Source: Planctomyces sp. (GTDB taxonomy: Bacteria > Planctomycetota > Planctomycetia > Planctomycetales > Planctomycetaceae). Taken from it: a stretch of DNA of 64,000 bases. The stretch spans positions 1-64,000 of the forward strand of contig JAEUIH010000027.1 in the NCBI GenBank assembly GCA_016795105.1, read 5' to 3'. Below the pieces are notes generated by a model, which saw only the letters and a list, made by a program, of their open reading frames with translations, did not search any database and was not told the origin of the DNA. Numbering within the stretch: the stretch's first letter is position 1; each line of letters opens with the position of its first letter. Shown here in pieces: positions 33,519 to 43,562 of the stretch. The position numbers and the translations under genes were made by a program.

Positions 33519-36500
33519 ATGGCAGTGTCTGTTGAGCAGTTTGTGAAACAGCTTGAAGACAATGGGATTCTTGCTGATGGAGTCCTCAGTGACTTTTTGC
33601 CGCCGCGGATGACACCGAAGAATGCTGAGGAGCTTGCTCGTGAATTGGTCAAACAGAAGAAACTAACACGGTTTCAGGCAGAAGAGTCTTATCGCGGCAG
33701 AGCGAAGTCATTGGTGCTTGGCAACTATGTGTTGATGGAGAAGATCGGGGCTGGCGGAATGGGCCAGGTCTTTAAGGCTCGGCACAGGCGCATGAATCGT
33801 CTGGTTGCAGTGAAGCTGTTACCTCCGGCAATGACGAAGAACAAGGCCGCGATTGCTCGGTTCGAGCGCGAAGTCCGAGCGGCTGCCAGACTGCGTCACC
33901 CGAATATTGTCGCTGCGGATGACGCGGATCAGGCCAATGGTCTCCATTTCCTGGTGATGGAGTTGGTTGAGGGAGGCGATTTGTCGGCGCTGGTAAAAAA
34001 GAATGGCCCATTCAGCGTAGATAGGTCTTTAAACTACATTCTGCAGGCGGCACGAGGACTCGAAGCGGCTCATGCGGAGGGGATCATTCATCGAGACATC
34101 AAGCCGGCAAATCTGTTGCTCGACAAAAAAGAGACAGTCAAGATTCTGGACATGGGTCTGGCGCGCTTCGAAGGTGGAGACGAAGATTCGGATGAGTCGG
34201 AGCTGACTTCAACCGGGGCTGTGATGGGGACTGTAGATTACATGGCACCGGAGCAGGCGGTGGATACGAAATCGGCAGATGCTCGGGCCGACATCTACAG
34301 CCTGGGCTGTACTCTGTTTTATTTGTTGAGCGGTAATGTCACGTATGACGGCGACTCGCTGATGGCGAAGCTCCTGAATCATCGCGAGCAGCCAATCCCG
34401 TCACTGCGAGCACTTCGGCCGGACGTCAATGAGCATCTGGATGCTGTGTTCTGCAAGATGGTGGCCAAGACGGTTGAGGATCGCTATCAAACAATGACCG
34501 AGGTGATCCGCGGCCTGGAAGCCTGTCGGAGCGGGACGTTTGCTCAGGGCGGTTCGTCAACTCAGGTCGGGTCATCTGCATCGACGTCAGACTTTTCGAT
34601 GTCGACGATTGATGAACAGACGGATCCGCTGGCCTTTCTGAGCAATCTGAGTGGTCAGACATTGCCTGTGACCAGAGTGTCTCATCCAGCGACTCGCCAG
34701 TCAAAACAAAAAGCGGCGCCGACGTCGACGAACGCAGCTTCAGAGGCAACGATTCTGACGAGTAACCAGACTCAGGACACCGATCCGCAGACGATAACCT
34801 CAACCCCTGATCGAGTGGCTGCGAAGACGCGTGCGAGGTCAAAAGCGGGGGAATCTCCTCCGTGGTGGCGAGACGTCCGCGTGCAGGCTGGAGGTGGAGC
34901 GATCTTCGTATTGTTGCTGCTGGCCGTGATCTTCCTGTTGAAGACTCCCAACGGAACACTGCGAGTGGAGATACTTGATCCCGAAGTCGAGATGCGTGTG
35001 AAGGGGACGGAGCTGACGTTTCAGGGTACCAATCTGCAACCGATTTCGCTGCAGGCTGGTGAGAAGAAGCTGCTTGTGACACGTGGTGATCTGACGTTTG
35101 AGACAGAAGCGTTCACACTCCGCAAAGGAACCGAAACGCGAGTCAGGGTAGAACTGCTGGGCGACAAACTGATTGTGAATGGCGATGGCAGAGTTATTGC
35201 CGAACAGTCGATCAGTTCCGGGGGTGTGCCAGGCACTTCTGAAGGTATGACGACTTCAAACACAGGCACCGAGTCAGTAAACGGGGCATCACCGGGCGCT
35301 GTATCCTTCGAAGCGGTCAACGTACCGCCTGGGACTTCGACGAGCAAGCTGTTCATGCACGACTCCGCATTTCCGCAATGGTTAAAGGATGTGCAGGGAA
35401 TGGTGGTTGAGCAACAAATCAGGGCGGTGAGCAGGAAGCTGAGGGAATTGAATCCGGGATTTGATGGGAAACTCGGGCTGGAACTGATTCCTTCACAGGG
35501 GATCGGTGGGACGCCCAGGATTGAGAACGGTGAGGTTACTCAATTGGCGATGTACAGCGACAGAGTAACAGATCTGTCACCGATTCGTGCTCTCGCAGGC
35601 CTGCGGTTCCTCCAATGTGACGGGTCTGATTTCAACGGGATACTCAGGGATGTTTCTCCGTTGCAGGGGATGCGACTCGCGGAGCTTCGACTCAACGGAA
35701 ATCCTCAACTGTCTGATATATCACCGTTACATGGTCTGTTGTTGAACTCTCTGGATATTCAAAAAACTGCAATCACGGATTTAACGCCACTGAGAGAGAT
35801 GCCGTTGAATCATCTCAATCTGCATGGATGTGATGAGGTTGTTGATTTGTCGCCACTGAAAGATCTGCCGCTGACGTTTTTGGCGACGACCAGCCAGTCC
35901 ATTGCAGACCTGTCACCGCTTCAGGGGATGCGGCTGAGAACATTTTCCTGCTGGAGTCCTCTGGTGACGGATTTCTCACCGCTACAGGGCATGCCACTGT
36001 CGTTTTTGGAACTCCATCGAACTCGGATCGACGACTTGTCAATTCTCAGAGGGATGCCTCTCACCCACCTCGACTTGTTTGAATGCATCAACATCACAGA
36101 CTTTTCACCTCTCAAAGAGCTTCCGCTGGAAGAGATTCGATTCGAATTCAAGCCCGAACGGGACACAGAGATTCTCCGCTCGATCAAGACGCTGAGGCGG
36201 ATCAATTCCGAACTCGCAACGGAGTTCCTCGCGGCTACTGAATCGCAACCGACGCCTGTCACAAGGCCTGTTGGCGCCACCCCGTCGTTGGCAATTGCTC
36301 CGTTCGATGGCGCTCAGGCGAAGGCTTATCAGGAGGCATGGGCCACGCATCTTGGAGTGCCGGTCGAGTTCACCAATTCGTTTGGGATGACGTTCAGGCT
36401 GATCCCGCCTGGCGAGTTTATGATGGGCACTGACAAGGCCGAGATTGAAGCCAATTCTCAAAGCGTTCAGCCCGCGGCACACCGCGCAACATACCTGAAC

Positions 36501-37193
36501 TCCGCAAACGATTCGACACCGCGGCATTTGGTTCGAATCAGTCGACCGTTCTATATGCAGACACTGGATGTGACCAATGCCGTGTACCTGAAAGTCGTTG
36601 GAGAACGACCAGTCCCGAACCCATCGTTTCCGAGTGACTCATATTTCCTGAACCCCGACTTCCCTCTGTCGAATAACATCACGCTTTCGATTGCAGCAGA
36701 GTTTTGTGATGTCCTGAGCCGGAAGGAAGGCAAGACGCCGGCTTACCAGATCGTGGATGGGAAGCGAAAACGCAATCTCAGATCAAATGGTTATCGACTT
36801 CCGACAGAAGCAGAATGGGAATACGCCTGTCGAGCCGGAACAACCACCTGGTGTTTCTTCGGAAATGCCACTGACGGGAGCAAACTAAGCGATTATCAAA
36901 CCGAGTATTCCGGTCGATTTGCAAAGCCGAATCCGTTTGGACTATTCGATCTCTACGGAGGAAGTTCAGAATGGTGTTATGATTTGAGAGCCGCTTATGG
37001 TTCAGATGCTGTGGTTGACCCGTTCACGGAACCGGGAGATATGGATGGAGTGTCCCGCGGTGGCAGCCACTTCGCTGGAGGTGGCAGTGACTTTTCAGTT
37101 TGCAATAGCGTGATTCGGACTCCGATCCGTCCGTATCCCGTGGACCATTACTACGGTCTCGGTCGCGTGATCCTGCCGATTGAGTCGCAGTAA
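33519..37193 (+). CDS. Ser/Thr kinase fused to leucine-rich repeats and an FGE-like domain
   Basis: A 1224-residue protein. The kinase lies at about 70-335, with GAGGMGQV (78-85), Lys99, HRDIKPAN (191-198), DMG (211-213) in place of DFG, and GTVDYMAPEQ (237-246). A Ser/Thr-rich linker leads to one membrane segment (457-474). A beta-rich stretch follows, then about eight leucine-rich-like repeats (about 670-900) of the form D-L-S-P-L-x-G-M-x-L-x-x-L. The C-terminal part (about 930-1224) is an FGE/SUMF1-type fold: F-R-L-I-P-P-G-E-F-M-M-G-T, Y-R-L-P-T-E-A-E-W-E-Y-A-C-R-A-G-T-T and R-G-G-S-H-F. The proline-, serine- and aromatic-rich end fits the family. In FGE enzymes this fold makes formylglycine in sulfatases, but in kinases it often serves as a binding module. 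The gene is monocistronic. Confidence 0.93.
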   Translation: MAVSVEQFVKQLEDNGILADGVLSDFLPPRMTPKNAEELARELVKQKKLTRFQAEESYRGRAKSLVLGNYVLMEKIGAGGMGQVFKARHRRMNRLVAVKLLPPAMTKNKAAIARFEREVRAAARLRHPNIVAADDADQANGLHFLVMELVEGGDLSALVKKNGPFSVDRSLNYILQAARGLEAAHAEGIIHRDIKPANLLLDKKETVKILDMGLARFEGGDEDSDESELTSTGAVMGTVDYMAPEQAVDTKSADARADIYSLGCTLFYLLSGNVTYDGDSLMAKLLNHREQPIPSLRALRPDVNEHLDAVFCKMVAKTVEDRYQTMTEVIRGLEACRSGTFAQGGSSTQVGSSASTSDFSMSTIDEQTDPLAFLSNLSGQTLPVTRVSHPATRQSKQKAAPTSTNAASEATILTSNQTQDTDPQTITSTPDRVAAKTRARSKAGESPPWWRDVRVQAGGGAIFVLLLLAVIFLLKTPNGTLRVEILDPEVEMRVKGTELTFQGTNLQPISLQAGEKKLLVTRGDLTFETEAFTLRKGTETRVRVELLGDKLIVNGDGRVIAEQSISSGGVPGTSEGMTTSNTGTESVNGASPGAVSFEAVNVPPGTSTSKLFMHDSAFPQWLKDVQGMVVEQQIRAVSRKLRELNPGFDGKLGLELIPSQGIGGTPRIENGEVTQLAMYSDRVTDLSPIRALAGLRFLQCDGSDFNGILRDVSPLQGMRLAELRLNGNPQLSDISPLHGLLLNSLDIQKTAITDLTPLREMPLNHLNLHGCDEVVDLSPLKDLPLTFLATTSQSIADLSPLQGMRLRTFSCWSPLVTDFSPLQGMPLSFLELHRTRIDDLSILRGMPLTHLDLFECINITDFSPLKELPLEEIRFEFKPERDTEILRSIKTLRRINSELATEFLAATESQPTPVTRPVGATPSLAIAPFDGAQAKAYQEAWATHLGVPVEFTNSFGMTFRLIPPGEFMMGTDKAEIEANSQSVQPAAHRATYLNSANDSTPRHLVRISRPFYMQTLDVTNAVYLKVVGERPVPNPSFPSDSYFLNPDFPLSNNITLSIAAEFCDVLSRKEGKTPAYQIVDGKRKRNLRSNGYRLPTEAEWEYACRAGTTTWCFFGNATDGSKLSDYQTEYSGRFAKPNPFGLFDLYGGSSEWCYDLRAAYGSDAVVDPFTEPGDMDGVSRGGSHFAGGGSDFSVCNSVIRTPIRPYPVDHYYGLGRVILPIESQ

Positions 37194-37322
37194 GTAGTCA
37201 TCACGTCTGGTGTTGCGGACGGGGTGCAGACGTGGGTGCGGAGCGGCGGAGGGCAGAAGTGCATGTCGGACGCTGCAAGTGATGTTGGCATTCTGATTTC
37301 GTGTTTTTTAGAAATACAGGGA

Positions 37323-37350
37323 TTGACGTCGAATCTCGCCGCGGTATTCT
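37323..37350 (+). promoter_or_regulatory. Predicted sigma-70-type promoter of blaI-blaR1
   Basis: TTGACG (37323-37328) and TATTCT (37345-37350) are spaced by 16 bases and lie 40 bases before the BlaI start. A BlaI operator dyad was not obvious by eye. Confidence 0.5.
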
Positions 37351-37390
37351 TTAGATAAATAGAAATTAAAGTGTATCAGGGAGCGACGTG

Positions 37391-37792
37391 ATGGCGCGGC
37401 CGAATTCGGAATATCCGACGGAGCTGGAGCTCCGAATTCTGAAGATTCTCTGGGAATCAGAACCTAAGACCGTGAGGCAGGTTCGTGATGATTTGGCGGC
37501 GGAGGGTCGCGACCTGGCGCATACCACCGTGATTACCATGCTTAGCACGATGGTCGAAAAGGGGCAGATTGAAAAGCTGGAGCCACTTGAGGGCAAAGCG
37601 TTTCGGTTTTCGCCCCTGATTCAGAGAGATGACGTTTCGAAGGGAATGCTTGGAGATCTGATCGAGCGGGTGTTTGATGGTTCCGCCGAAGCTGTGATGA
37701 TGAGCCTGTTTGATGTCACGAAGCTGGATGAAGACGAGTTGGCAGGGTTGCGCAGGCTGTTGAATAAGAAATTGCGGGAGGCCAGATCATGA
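37391..37792 (+). CDS. blaI: BlaI/MecI/CopY-type transcriptional repressor
   Basis: A 133-residue protein (134 if the preceding GTG is used). It has the winged helix of the BlaI family: PTELELRILKILWE, TVRQVRDDL, LAHTTVITMLSTMVEKG, then a wing ending in F-R-F-S-P-L. The C-terminal part from about 80 on is a dimerisation helix bundle (MLGDLIERVFDGS). BlaI proteins hold their operon off as dimers until a BlaR1-type protease cuts them. The gene overlaps the following M56 peptidase by four bases (ATGA), which confirms the functional pair. GAG in GGGAGCG is a weak ribosome-binding site. Confidence 0.93.
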   Translation: MARPNSEYPTELELRILKILWESEPKTVRQVRDDLAAEGRDLAHTTVITMLSTMVEKGQIEKLEPLEGKAFRFSPLIQRDDVSKGMLGDLIERVFDGSAEAVMMSLFDVTKLDEDELAGLRRLLNKKLREARS

Positions 37793-40700
37793 GTCACTGT
37801 GCAATTGACTGGTCTGAGCTGTCTCTTCAGGTGTTGGTGACATTGGGTCATTTTCTATGGCAGGGTTGCGTCGCAGCGATTCTGTTGTTCGCCACAGAGC
37901 GATTTCTTCTGTTCGCCGCAGAGCGATGTCGTCGGTCGACGTCTTCGACTACAAGGTTCAGAGATCCGAACGCAGGGTATCTGTTGGCCTGTATTGCATT
38001 TTTTTCGCTCCCTTGTTGTGTCCTGGTAACCTTTGCGCAGGTTCATGATTTGCGCGGACCGATCCTGATGGAGACTGCAAAGGCAACAGAGAGTCGGACC
38101 GCAGCTGAATCTTCAATCCGGGAGTCGATCACTGAACCACCCGGCGTTTCGGACGTTCGGCGGGCGACTCGAACGAGCTCTGCTGAGGACGGTGTACGAC
38201 GATCTGATCTGACGCCGAATTTCAGGAGAGAAACCGAGACAAGCGTACCATTTGCAGAGACACCCACTCGGCCTCGCACTGCGACATGGAACAATATCGT
38301 GCAAGCTTCAGCGCCATATCTCTGCATCTGCTACGCGATTGGTGTCGTCTTGATGCTTGCTCGAGTTGGACTGTCGATCATCGGAAGTTCGCGACTGCGC
38401 AGGCTGTTTCAACCGATTACCGACTCCGGACTCCTGAACATCATCGCCTTAGAATCGGCTCGACTTGGGATCGGGCGAATTCCATTTGCTGCTCTGAGTC
38501 AGCGAGTGTCTGTGCCCGTCGTTGTTGGAATCATAAGACCAGTGATCCTGTTGCCACCGGCGTTAATGTCCGGCCTGAATCAAGGCCAGCTGGCAGCGAT
38601 TTTGAGCCATGAACTGGCTCACATTCGACGATACGATCCGATCATTAATTTCCTGCAGCGCATAGTGGAGGCGTTTCTGTTTTTCCATCCGATCACATGG
38701 TGGATCAGTCATCGGGTCAGGCTTGATCGCGAGCATTGTTGTGATGACATAGCGGCCGCCAGCGTTGGGCGACTTCCCTATGCGGCAGCATTGCTGCAGA
38801 TGGCAGAGTTGTGTGTCAGGCATGATGCGCGACGTGTTGCGGCTCTGGCAGGCCTTTCGGCAGGCGGAGACAGTGTCAGCGACTTCGGTGATCGAATTCG
38901 GCGACTGATTGGTGCAGACGAGTTGAGTCGCGTTGGAGTCACATGGCGAGGCTTCGCTGCTGGAGTCGTTTTGCTGTCACTCCTGCTCGCGTCGTTCGTG
39001 GCGATGGGACAGGCACCAGAGCTTGCGATGAGACAGGTATCAGAGCTTGCGGCGAGACAGGTACCGGAGTCGGTCGACGAGAAAGCAAGTGAGCTTGCAC
39101 GCGATGAAATCTTTTCGCCAGAGCCGTTGTGGCAAAGGAAACTGGCGGCTGAAGAAGTTGCGTCCGAAATGATCCGCACTTCGCCACTCATGATTGCGAT
39201 GGATCGTGTATTGAGCATCAGTCAGGACTTTGATCTTCGGACAGGTCAACAGATTGAGACGCCGTTGACTCGGTTGCCACGGATGGACGAATTCGAGGCA
39301 ATCCTTGAGCCCATTCTTCGCCGCAAATCCTCAGATCGAAAGTTCATTGTCGAGGTTCTGACAAGAATGCCCGGCAAGACATTCTCTATGCCGTCGTATG
39401 ATGTGAGAATTCTTCGGGCTTCCGATTATCAGCAGATTGGTTCGACAATTACACTCGACGGAATATTCGATGTGCATGCCTGTGATGCAGACGTGGAGAG
39501 CGGCGGCTCCTTTCTGCTGCTGGGAGATCGGGAGAGTGTCCGGATCTATCGCATTGAGACGGGACAGATTGAATCGACTCTGCCAGTCAGGGTCAGGCGT
39601 GTCGACTCAGTGGCGTTCTGTCCGGATTTAGAGTGGGTCGTCGTCTCAGACCAGAACGATTTGCATTTCTGGCGTTGGCGCGATCAGGCGCCGGTGAAAA
39701 CAATTCATGCCGGACGAACGATCAGCAGCCTTTTATTCACTCCGGACGGGCAGTATCTCGCTGAAGGTCCGGACACGCAGGCCGACATACAGATTCGCGA
39801 TATGCGGACTCTCAGGATTATCGCTTCGCTGCGGGATGAAGTTGACTCACCACTGATGGTCAGCTCTATGGATATTACTCCGGACGGTCGTTTTCTGGTC
39901 GCTCACAATGAAGTGTCGGTAGACCAGGAAAGGCTGACGATTCCGCATCGGATTCATGTTTGGGATTTGCGGACTCGAATGCCAGTCTTTCAGATCGCTA
40001 CAGGCGAATGGGTAAGGAATGTAGCGTTCAGTGATGACGGTCAGTTGATCGTGGGTGAGTTCAGTGGAGCCGCTCATGGGGCGATGATTGCAGCCTGGAA
40101 ACTACCAGATGAGGTGAATCATTATCAGGCTGACGTATCGACTGATGTCGGAGATCGCCTTGGCGATGGTGTTCAGTGGTCGCGATGGGGCGACCTTGAT
40201 GGTTTGTTGTCCGGCGCAAGACTGATTCTGCCGAAAGACGTGAGTAAAGCCGAGCTGCAATCGGGTCAACTGCTTCAGGTAGAGTATCGACTTGCGAATG
40301 TTTCGAATGAAACGAAGACACTGAAGTGCTTTCTGAATGAGGGCCCCGTGGCAAGTTCGCTCGACGGAAATCATCGAATAACAGTTGACCACCTCAATTG
40401 GCATCGCGAACCAGTTACGCTGGTGATTGAACCGGGAGGTGTTTTTGTTGATACAGAACATATTGTTTCGGTCGATACAACGGGTCTCGAACCTGGGGAA
40501 TATCAGGCAGCATTCGGATCTGCGTTTCACTACCCTGATTCGATCCTGGCGAATGTGACCCATGAAATTCCTCATCGTGGAAGCATTCCATTCACGATCA
40601 CCAGAAAATCAAACGTCAAAACGCATGAATTGCCCCGGAGCGATATCCATTGGGGGCAGGCCGCAGGAGGACTGCAGATCGGCGCCAGGTTCTTTGGTGA

Positions 40701-42327
40701 CTCAACTGAGTTTGTCGACGGTGCAATCGTTGAAGCGGATTTGTTCGTTGCCAATGTTACGAATCAACCGCTGAAAATTTCGGTGGTTCTCCCCCATCCG
40801 GGTGATGGGTGGCTGTTCAATGTTGAAGACGCCAATGGGTCCACCGTGATGCTCGAGAGACGGACGCCAATCGACTTTTTCAGCCCTCAAAGATATTTGC
40901 ATCTACAGCTTGCACCGGGAGAAGCAGCTCCAATGACGGGAGATCATCTGAGAGTCTCTCTGACACAGGCACAAAACGAGGAAGCATTCGAAACATCGTT
41001 GCCGAGAGTCATCTTCCAGATTGTGCATCCAGACAGCAGCCCCGCTGCCTCAACACTCCCAACAGGACAACCGTTGGCAGATGAAGGAGGCAGCCGAATA
41101 CAGGGCCGGCTCTTATCCGCTGGAGGACTCTATTCGGCAGTATTCGACGTCACGTTGCTGCAGCCGGGCGTTCCGGGATTGCGGCTGGCGCTGGATACCG
41201 GAAATGTGCCGTTCAGTGTCGTGCCTGCGTCTCTTGAAACGGGCACACTCGAGGGAAGGATTTCCGCAGATGGAATTGTGTCAACACTCCCACAACTCCG
41301 GGAAGAAACACCGGAAAGTCCACGACTGAACATGCGTGCTACTGATGATGAGCGAAAGAAGTATGAGGCATCAACTCCGATCAGCAACGAAGATCGTGTC
41401 GCAGCAGAACATCAGAATGCACAGAAAGAACTTGAGAATGCCGCGGAGAAGATCCGGGCGATGGCTCAACTGCCACCAGTGCAGCCTGAAGAGGAACTCG
41501 AATCAGCAATCAGGACGCTGGAAGAGTCGCCCGATACGGTCAATGCGAATCGACTGGCAGTACAGCTTGCCAATCATCGGATCGACGAAACGACAGAGCA
41601 ATTTGAACCGGCTCGGCTTATCGGTCTCCGCATACTCTGCAATCGCGAACAGTCGAGCACATTGGCATATCTGCGGTCTCTGAAGGACTCGAAATCGGAG
41701 CAGGAATCGTTCCGAATCGATCAACTGATGAAAGCGGTTGAGGGAGGTCGCCTGCGTGCACCAATCCGAAGTCCAGTGTCACCACCACAGGTTCCGAAAG
41801 ATCGCGTACACGTTGCAACACTCTTCGACCGGAAAATTTATCTCGATGAGCTGGCTGAACCACGAGCCGCGCAACTCCTTCACATTGTTTCAAAAAAGCT
41901 GACCGACAATTACAGAGCTCGCGAAATGCTGACGCTCAAAGAAGAGTGGCTCGAATCGCTGAACAGGGAGGTCTGGAAAAACGTCCAGAGTGGACCACGG
42001 AGTGAGTACGAAAAGGAACTGACGGATGAAGAACGATTCGTCATGTCGTATGCATGGCAATATGCCTCGATGCAGGACTGGCTGCTGACTAAATCACTCT
42101 ACGAAAAGTACGGTGGTCGAGTTGGTATGGGGAGTCTCGGGATGTGGTTGGCCCCTGACGGCAGAAATGAGTTGATCCGCGAAGCGATCGAAGCCGGTAA
42201 CGTCAGGTTTCATGATCCGGCGATTGAGCAGTTGTTCTGGAAGGAAGCGAATAAGGAGAACTTCGCCGATACCTACCCAAAAGGTGATCGACTGCATCAA
42301 CTTCTGAGTCAGCCGTTGCTCAGATAG
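37789..42327 (+). CDS. BlaR1-like M56 membrane metallopeptidase with long C-terminal extension
   Basis: A 1512-residue protein. Membrane segments lie at about 14-34, 62-82, 175-197 and 393-411. The peptidase core is at 260-330, with HELAH (274-278) and the third ligand in DREHCCDD (about 313-320), which makes an active zinc site likely. In BlaR1 a penicillin-binding sensor follows the peptidase; here none is visible. Instead there is a WD40-like region (about 540-770, with F-T-P-D-G-x-Y-L and I-H-V-W-D-L), then two beta-rich domains, and a helical C-terminal third. The signal sensed is therefore unlikely to be a simple beta-lactam. The short repeat of Q-x-P-E-L-A at about 412-435 follows the last membrane segment. 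It acts as antirepressor for the overlapping BlaI. Confidence 0.92.
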   Translation: MSHCAIDWSELSLQVLVTLGHFLWQGCVAAILLFATERFLLFAAERCRRSTSSTTRFRDPNAGYLLACIAFFSLPCCVLVTFAQVHDLRGPILMETAKATESRTAAESSIRESITEPPGVSDVRRATRTSSAEDGVRRSDLTPNFRRETETSVPFAETPTRPRTATWNNIVQASAPYLCICYAIGVVLMLARVGLSIIGSSRLRRLFQPITDSGLLNIIALESARLGIGRIPFAALSQRVSVPVVVGIIRPVILLPPALMSGLNQGQLAAILSHELAHIRRYDPIINFLQRIVEAFLFFHPITWWISHRVRLDREHCCDDIAAASVGRLPYAAALLQMAELCVRHDARRVAALAGLSAGGDSVSDFGDRIRRLIGADELSRVGVTWRGFAAGVVLLSLLLASFVAMGQAPELAMRQVSELAARQVPESVDEKASELARDEIFSPEPLWQRKLAAEEVASEMIRTSPLMIAMDRVLSISQDFDLRTGQQIETPLTRLPRMDEFEAILEPILRRKSSDRKFIVEVLTRMPGKTFSMPSYDVRILRASDYQQIGSTITLDGIFDVHACDADVESGGSFLLLGDRESVRIYRIETGQIESTLPVRVRRVDSVAFCPDLEWVVVSDQNDLHFWRWRDQAPVKTIHAGRTISSLLFTPDGQYLAEGPDTQADIQIRDMRTLRIIASLRDEVDSPLMVSSMDITPDGRFLVAHNEVSVDQERLTIPHRIHVWDLRTRMPVFQIATGEWVRNVAFSDDGQLIVGEFSGAAHGAMIAAWKLPDEVNHYQADVSTDVGDRLGDGVQWSRWGDLDGLLSGARLILPKDVSKAELQSGQLLQVEYRLANVSNETKTLKCFLNEGPVASSLDGNHRITVDHLNWHREPVTLVIEPGGVFVDTEHIVSVDTTGLEPGEYQAAFGSAFHYPDSILANVTHEIPHRGSIPFTITRKSNVKTHELPRSDIHWGQAAGGLQIGARFFGDSTEFVDGAIVEADLFVANVTNQPLKISVVLPHPGDGWLFNVEDANGSTVMLERRTPIDFFSPQRYLHLQLAPGEAAPMTGDHLRVSLTQAQNEEAFETSLPRVIFQIVHPDSSPAASTLPTGQPLADEGGSRIQGRLLSAGGLYSAVFDVTLLQPGVPGLRLALDTGNVPFSVVPASLETGTLEGRISADGIVSTLPQLREETPESPRLNMRATDDERKKYEASTPISNEDRVAAEHQNAQKELENAAEKIRAMAQLPPVQPEEELESAIRTLEESPDTVNANRLAVQLANHRIDETTEQFEPARLIGLRILCNREQSSTLAYLRSLKDSKSEQESFRIDQLMKAVEGGRLRAPIRSPVSPPQVPKDRVHVATLFDRKIYLDELAEPRAAQLLHIVSKKLTDNYRAREMLTLKEEWLESLNREVWKNVQSGPRSEYEKELTDEERFVMSYAWQYASMQDWLLTKSLYEKYGGRVGMGSLGMWLAPDGRNELIREAIEAGNVRFHDPAIEQLFWKEANKENFADTYPKGDRLHQLLSQPLLR

Positions 42328-42353
42328 TAGCCATCACGTTCCGCGCGCGGCGG

Positions 42354-43433
42354 TTATTTGCAGGAGTGGAGGGCCATGAGGCAGTAGGCGGTGACGAGGT
42401 TTGCGTCTCCTTCGTACCAGCGGTCAGCAGGATTGGCCCAGCTGCCGTTGGATTGTTGAAGTTCGGCGAGGCGCTGGATGAGTTCGGACTTCCAGTCGTG
42501 TTTCTTTCCGTCGCCGTCTTCGAAGTCGGTCACTTCCATAATGGACATGGTTTTTGCAAACATCTGCAGATAGTAGTACAGTCCCTGTTGTCCCATTCCC
42601 GGGTTCTCGCGCAGGGTATAGTTGCTGCGAATCCATTTTGTCGCTGCGATGACTCGATCGTCGTCCTTCTTTAGGCCCGCATAGATGATGCTCTTCAGGC
42701 CGGCATACGTGATGCTTCCGTACGACTTATGACCGCCGTTTTCAGTGGTTCCAGCTTTTGATTCGCCACCTTTCGCAGGCGTGTAGATGAATCCGCCATC
42801 GTTGACTTTCCCGGCATACGGCAGGTTATTGTGTGACGATTCCAGATTCTGAGCCCTTGAGACGAAGACGAGTGCTTTTTGAATTGCCGGATCGTCTTCC
42901 GGTACACCTGCTTTTCGAAGTGCTTCAATCATAAACTGAGTATTCGACATGTCGGGACGCTGTTTGCTGTCGTATCCAGCTCCCCCATAGGCTCCGTCTG
43001 TCGATTCAATTCCTTCTCCTTCGTCCCACTGAAGTCCTCTCAGGAACGATTCCGCCTTCTTGATGGCGGCCGTGTATCTTCCTTCCGTATTGGCTTCCGT
43101 CAGTGCCAGCATTGCAATGCAGGTTTCGTAGTTCTGATGTCGACTGGCTTGAGCGTGAATGCCTCCGCTTTCCTGTTGATGTTCGATGAGGAACTTCAGG
43201 CCCTTTGCAACAACAGGGTCATCGGCCGGTCTGCCACTCTGAAGCAGTCCGGTAATAACCAGCCCGGAGATTCCGACAGAGTCCGAGCTTGTCCATGATC
43301 CGTCGGCGGCTTGAGTGACTTCGAGAAACTGAATTGCCTTTTGCTGCATCGCGGGGAGATCCTGTGCAGATGTCAGCGATGCGATCAGGGTGGATGCGAG
43401 TATTGCGGTGAGGAGGTGGATGTGGCGGTTCAT
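42354..43433 (-). CDS. Exported prenyltransferase/squalene-cyclase-fold repeat protein
   Basis: I take the start at 43433, giving 359 residues beginning MNRHIHLLTAILASTLIASLTSAQ, a good Sec signal peptide. The first 12 codons of the longer frame lie before it. The mature protein consists of alpha-alpha repeats with the pattern A-x-x-W-x-D-G-S-W and Q-N-x-x-G-S-W (for example T-Q-A-A-D-G-S-W near the N-terminus and L-Q-Q-S-N-G-S-W near the C-terminus), which is the prenyltransferase and squalene oxidase repeat fold. Such exported proteins in planctomycetes are of unknown role; the enzyme DxDD motif is not evident. It is convergent with the BlaR1 gene, 27 bases away. Confidence 0.85.
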   Translation of the reverse strand: MNRHIHLLTAILASTLIASLTSAQDLPAMQQKAIQFLEVTQAADGSWTSSDSVGISGLVITGLLQSGRPADDPVVAKGLKFLIEHQQESGGIHAQASRHQNYETCIAMLALTEANTEGRYTAAIKKAESFLRGLQWDEGEGIESTDGAYGGAGYDSKQRPDMSNTQFMIEALRKAGVPEDDPAIQKALVFVSRAQNLESSHNNLPYAGKVNDGGFIYTPAKGGESKAGTTENGGHKSYGSITYAGLKSIIYAGLKKDDDRVIAATKWIRSNYTLRENPGMGQQGLYYYLQMFAKTMSIMEVTDFEDGDGKKHDWKSELIQRLAELQQSNGSWANPADRWYEGDANLVTAYCLMALHSCK

Positions 43434-43532
43434 GGGAGAAGGGCTTCCTGTCGCTGGAGGTTGTTGCACGGGGGTACGCGAATGGGGGGGGCGCGAATGG
43501 GTGAGTGCGGGGTGGGGTGAGTGCGGGGTGGG

Positions 43533-43556
43533 GACGGGCAGGAATGCCCATCCTAC
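43533..43556 (+). repeat. GGGCA-hairpin repeat, single copy
   Basis: GACGGGCAGGAATGCCCATC followed by CTAC, immediately 3' of the DUF1559 gene on the minus strand. Its mirror-image position suggests a role near transcript ends. Confidence 0.75.
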
Positions 43557-43562
43557 TCTTTT

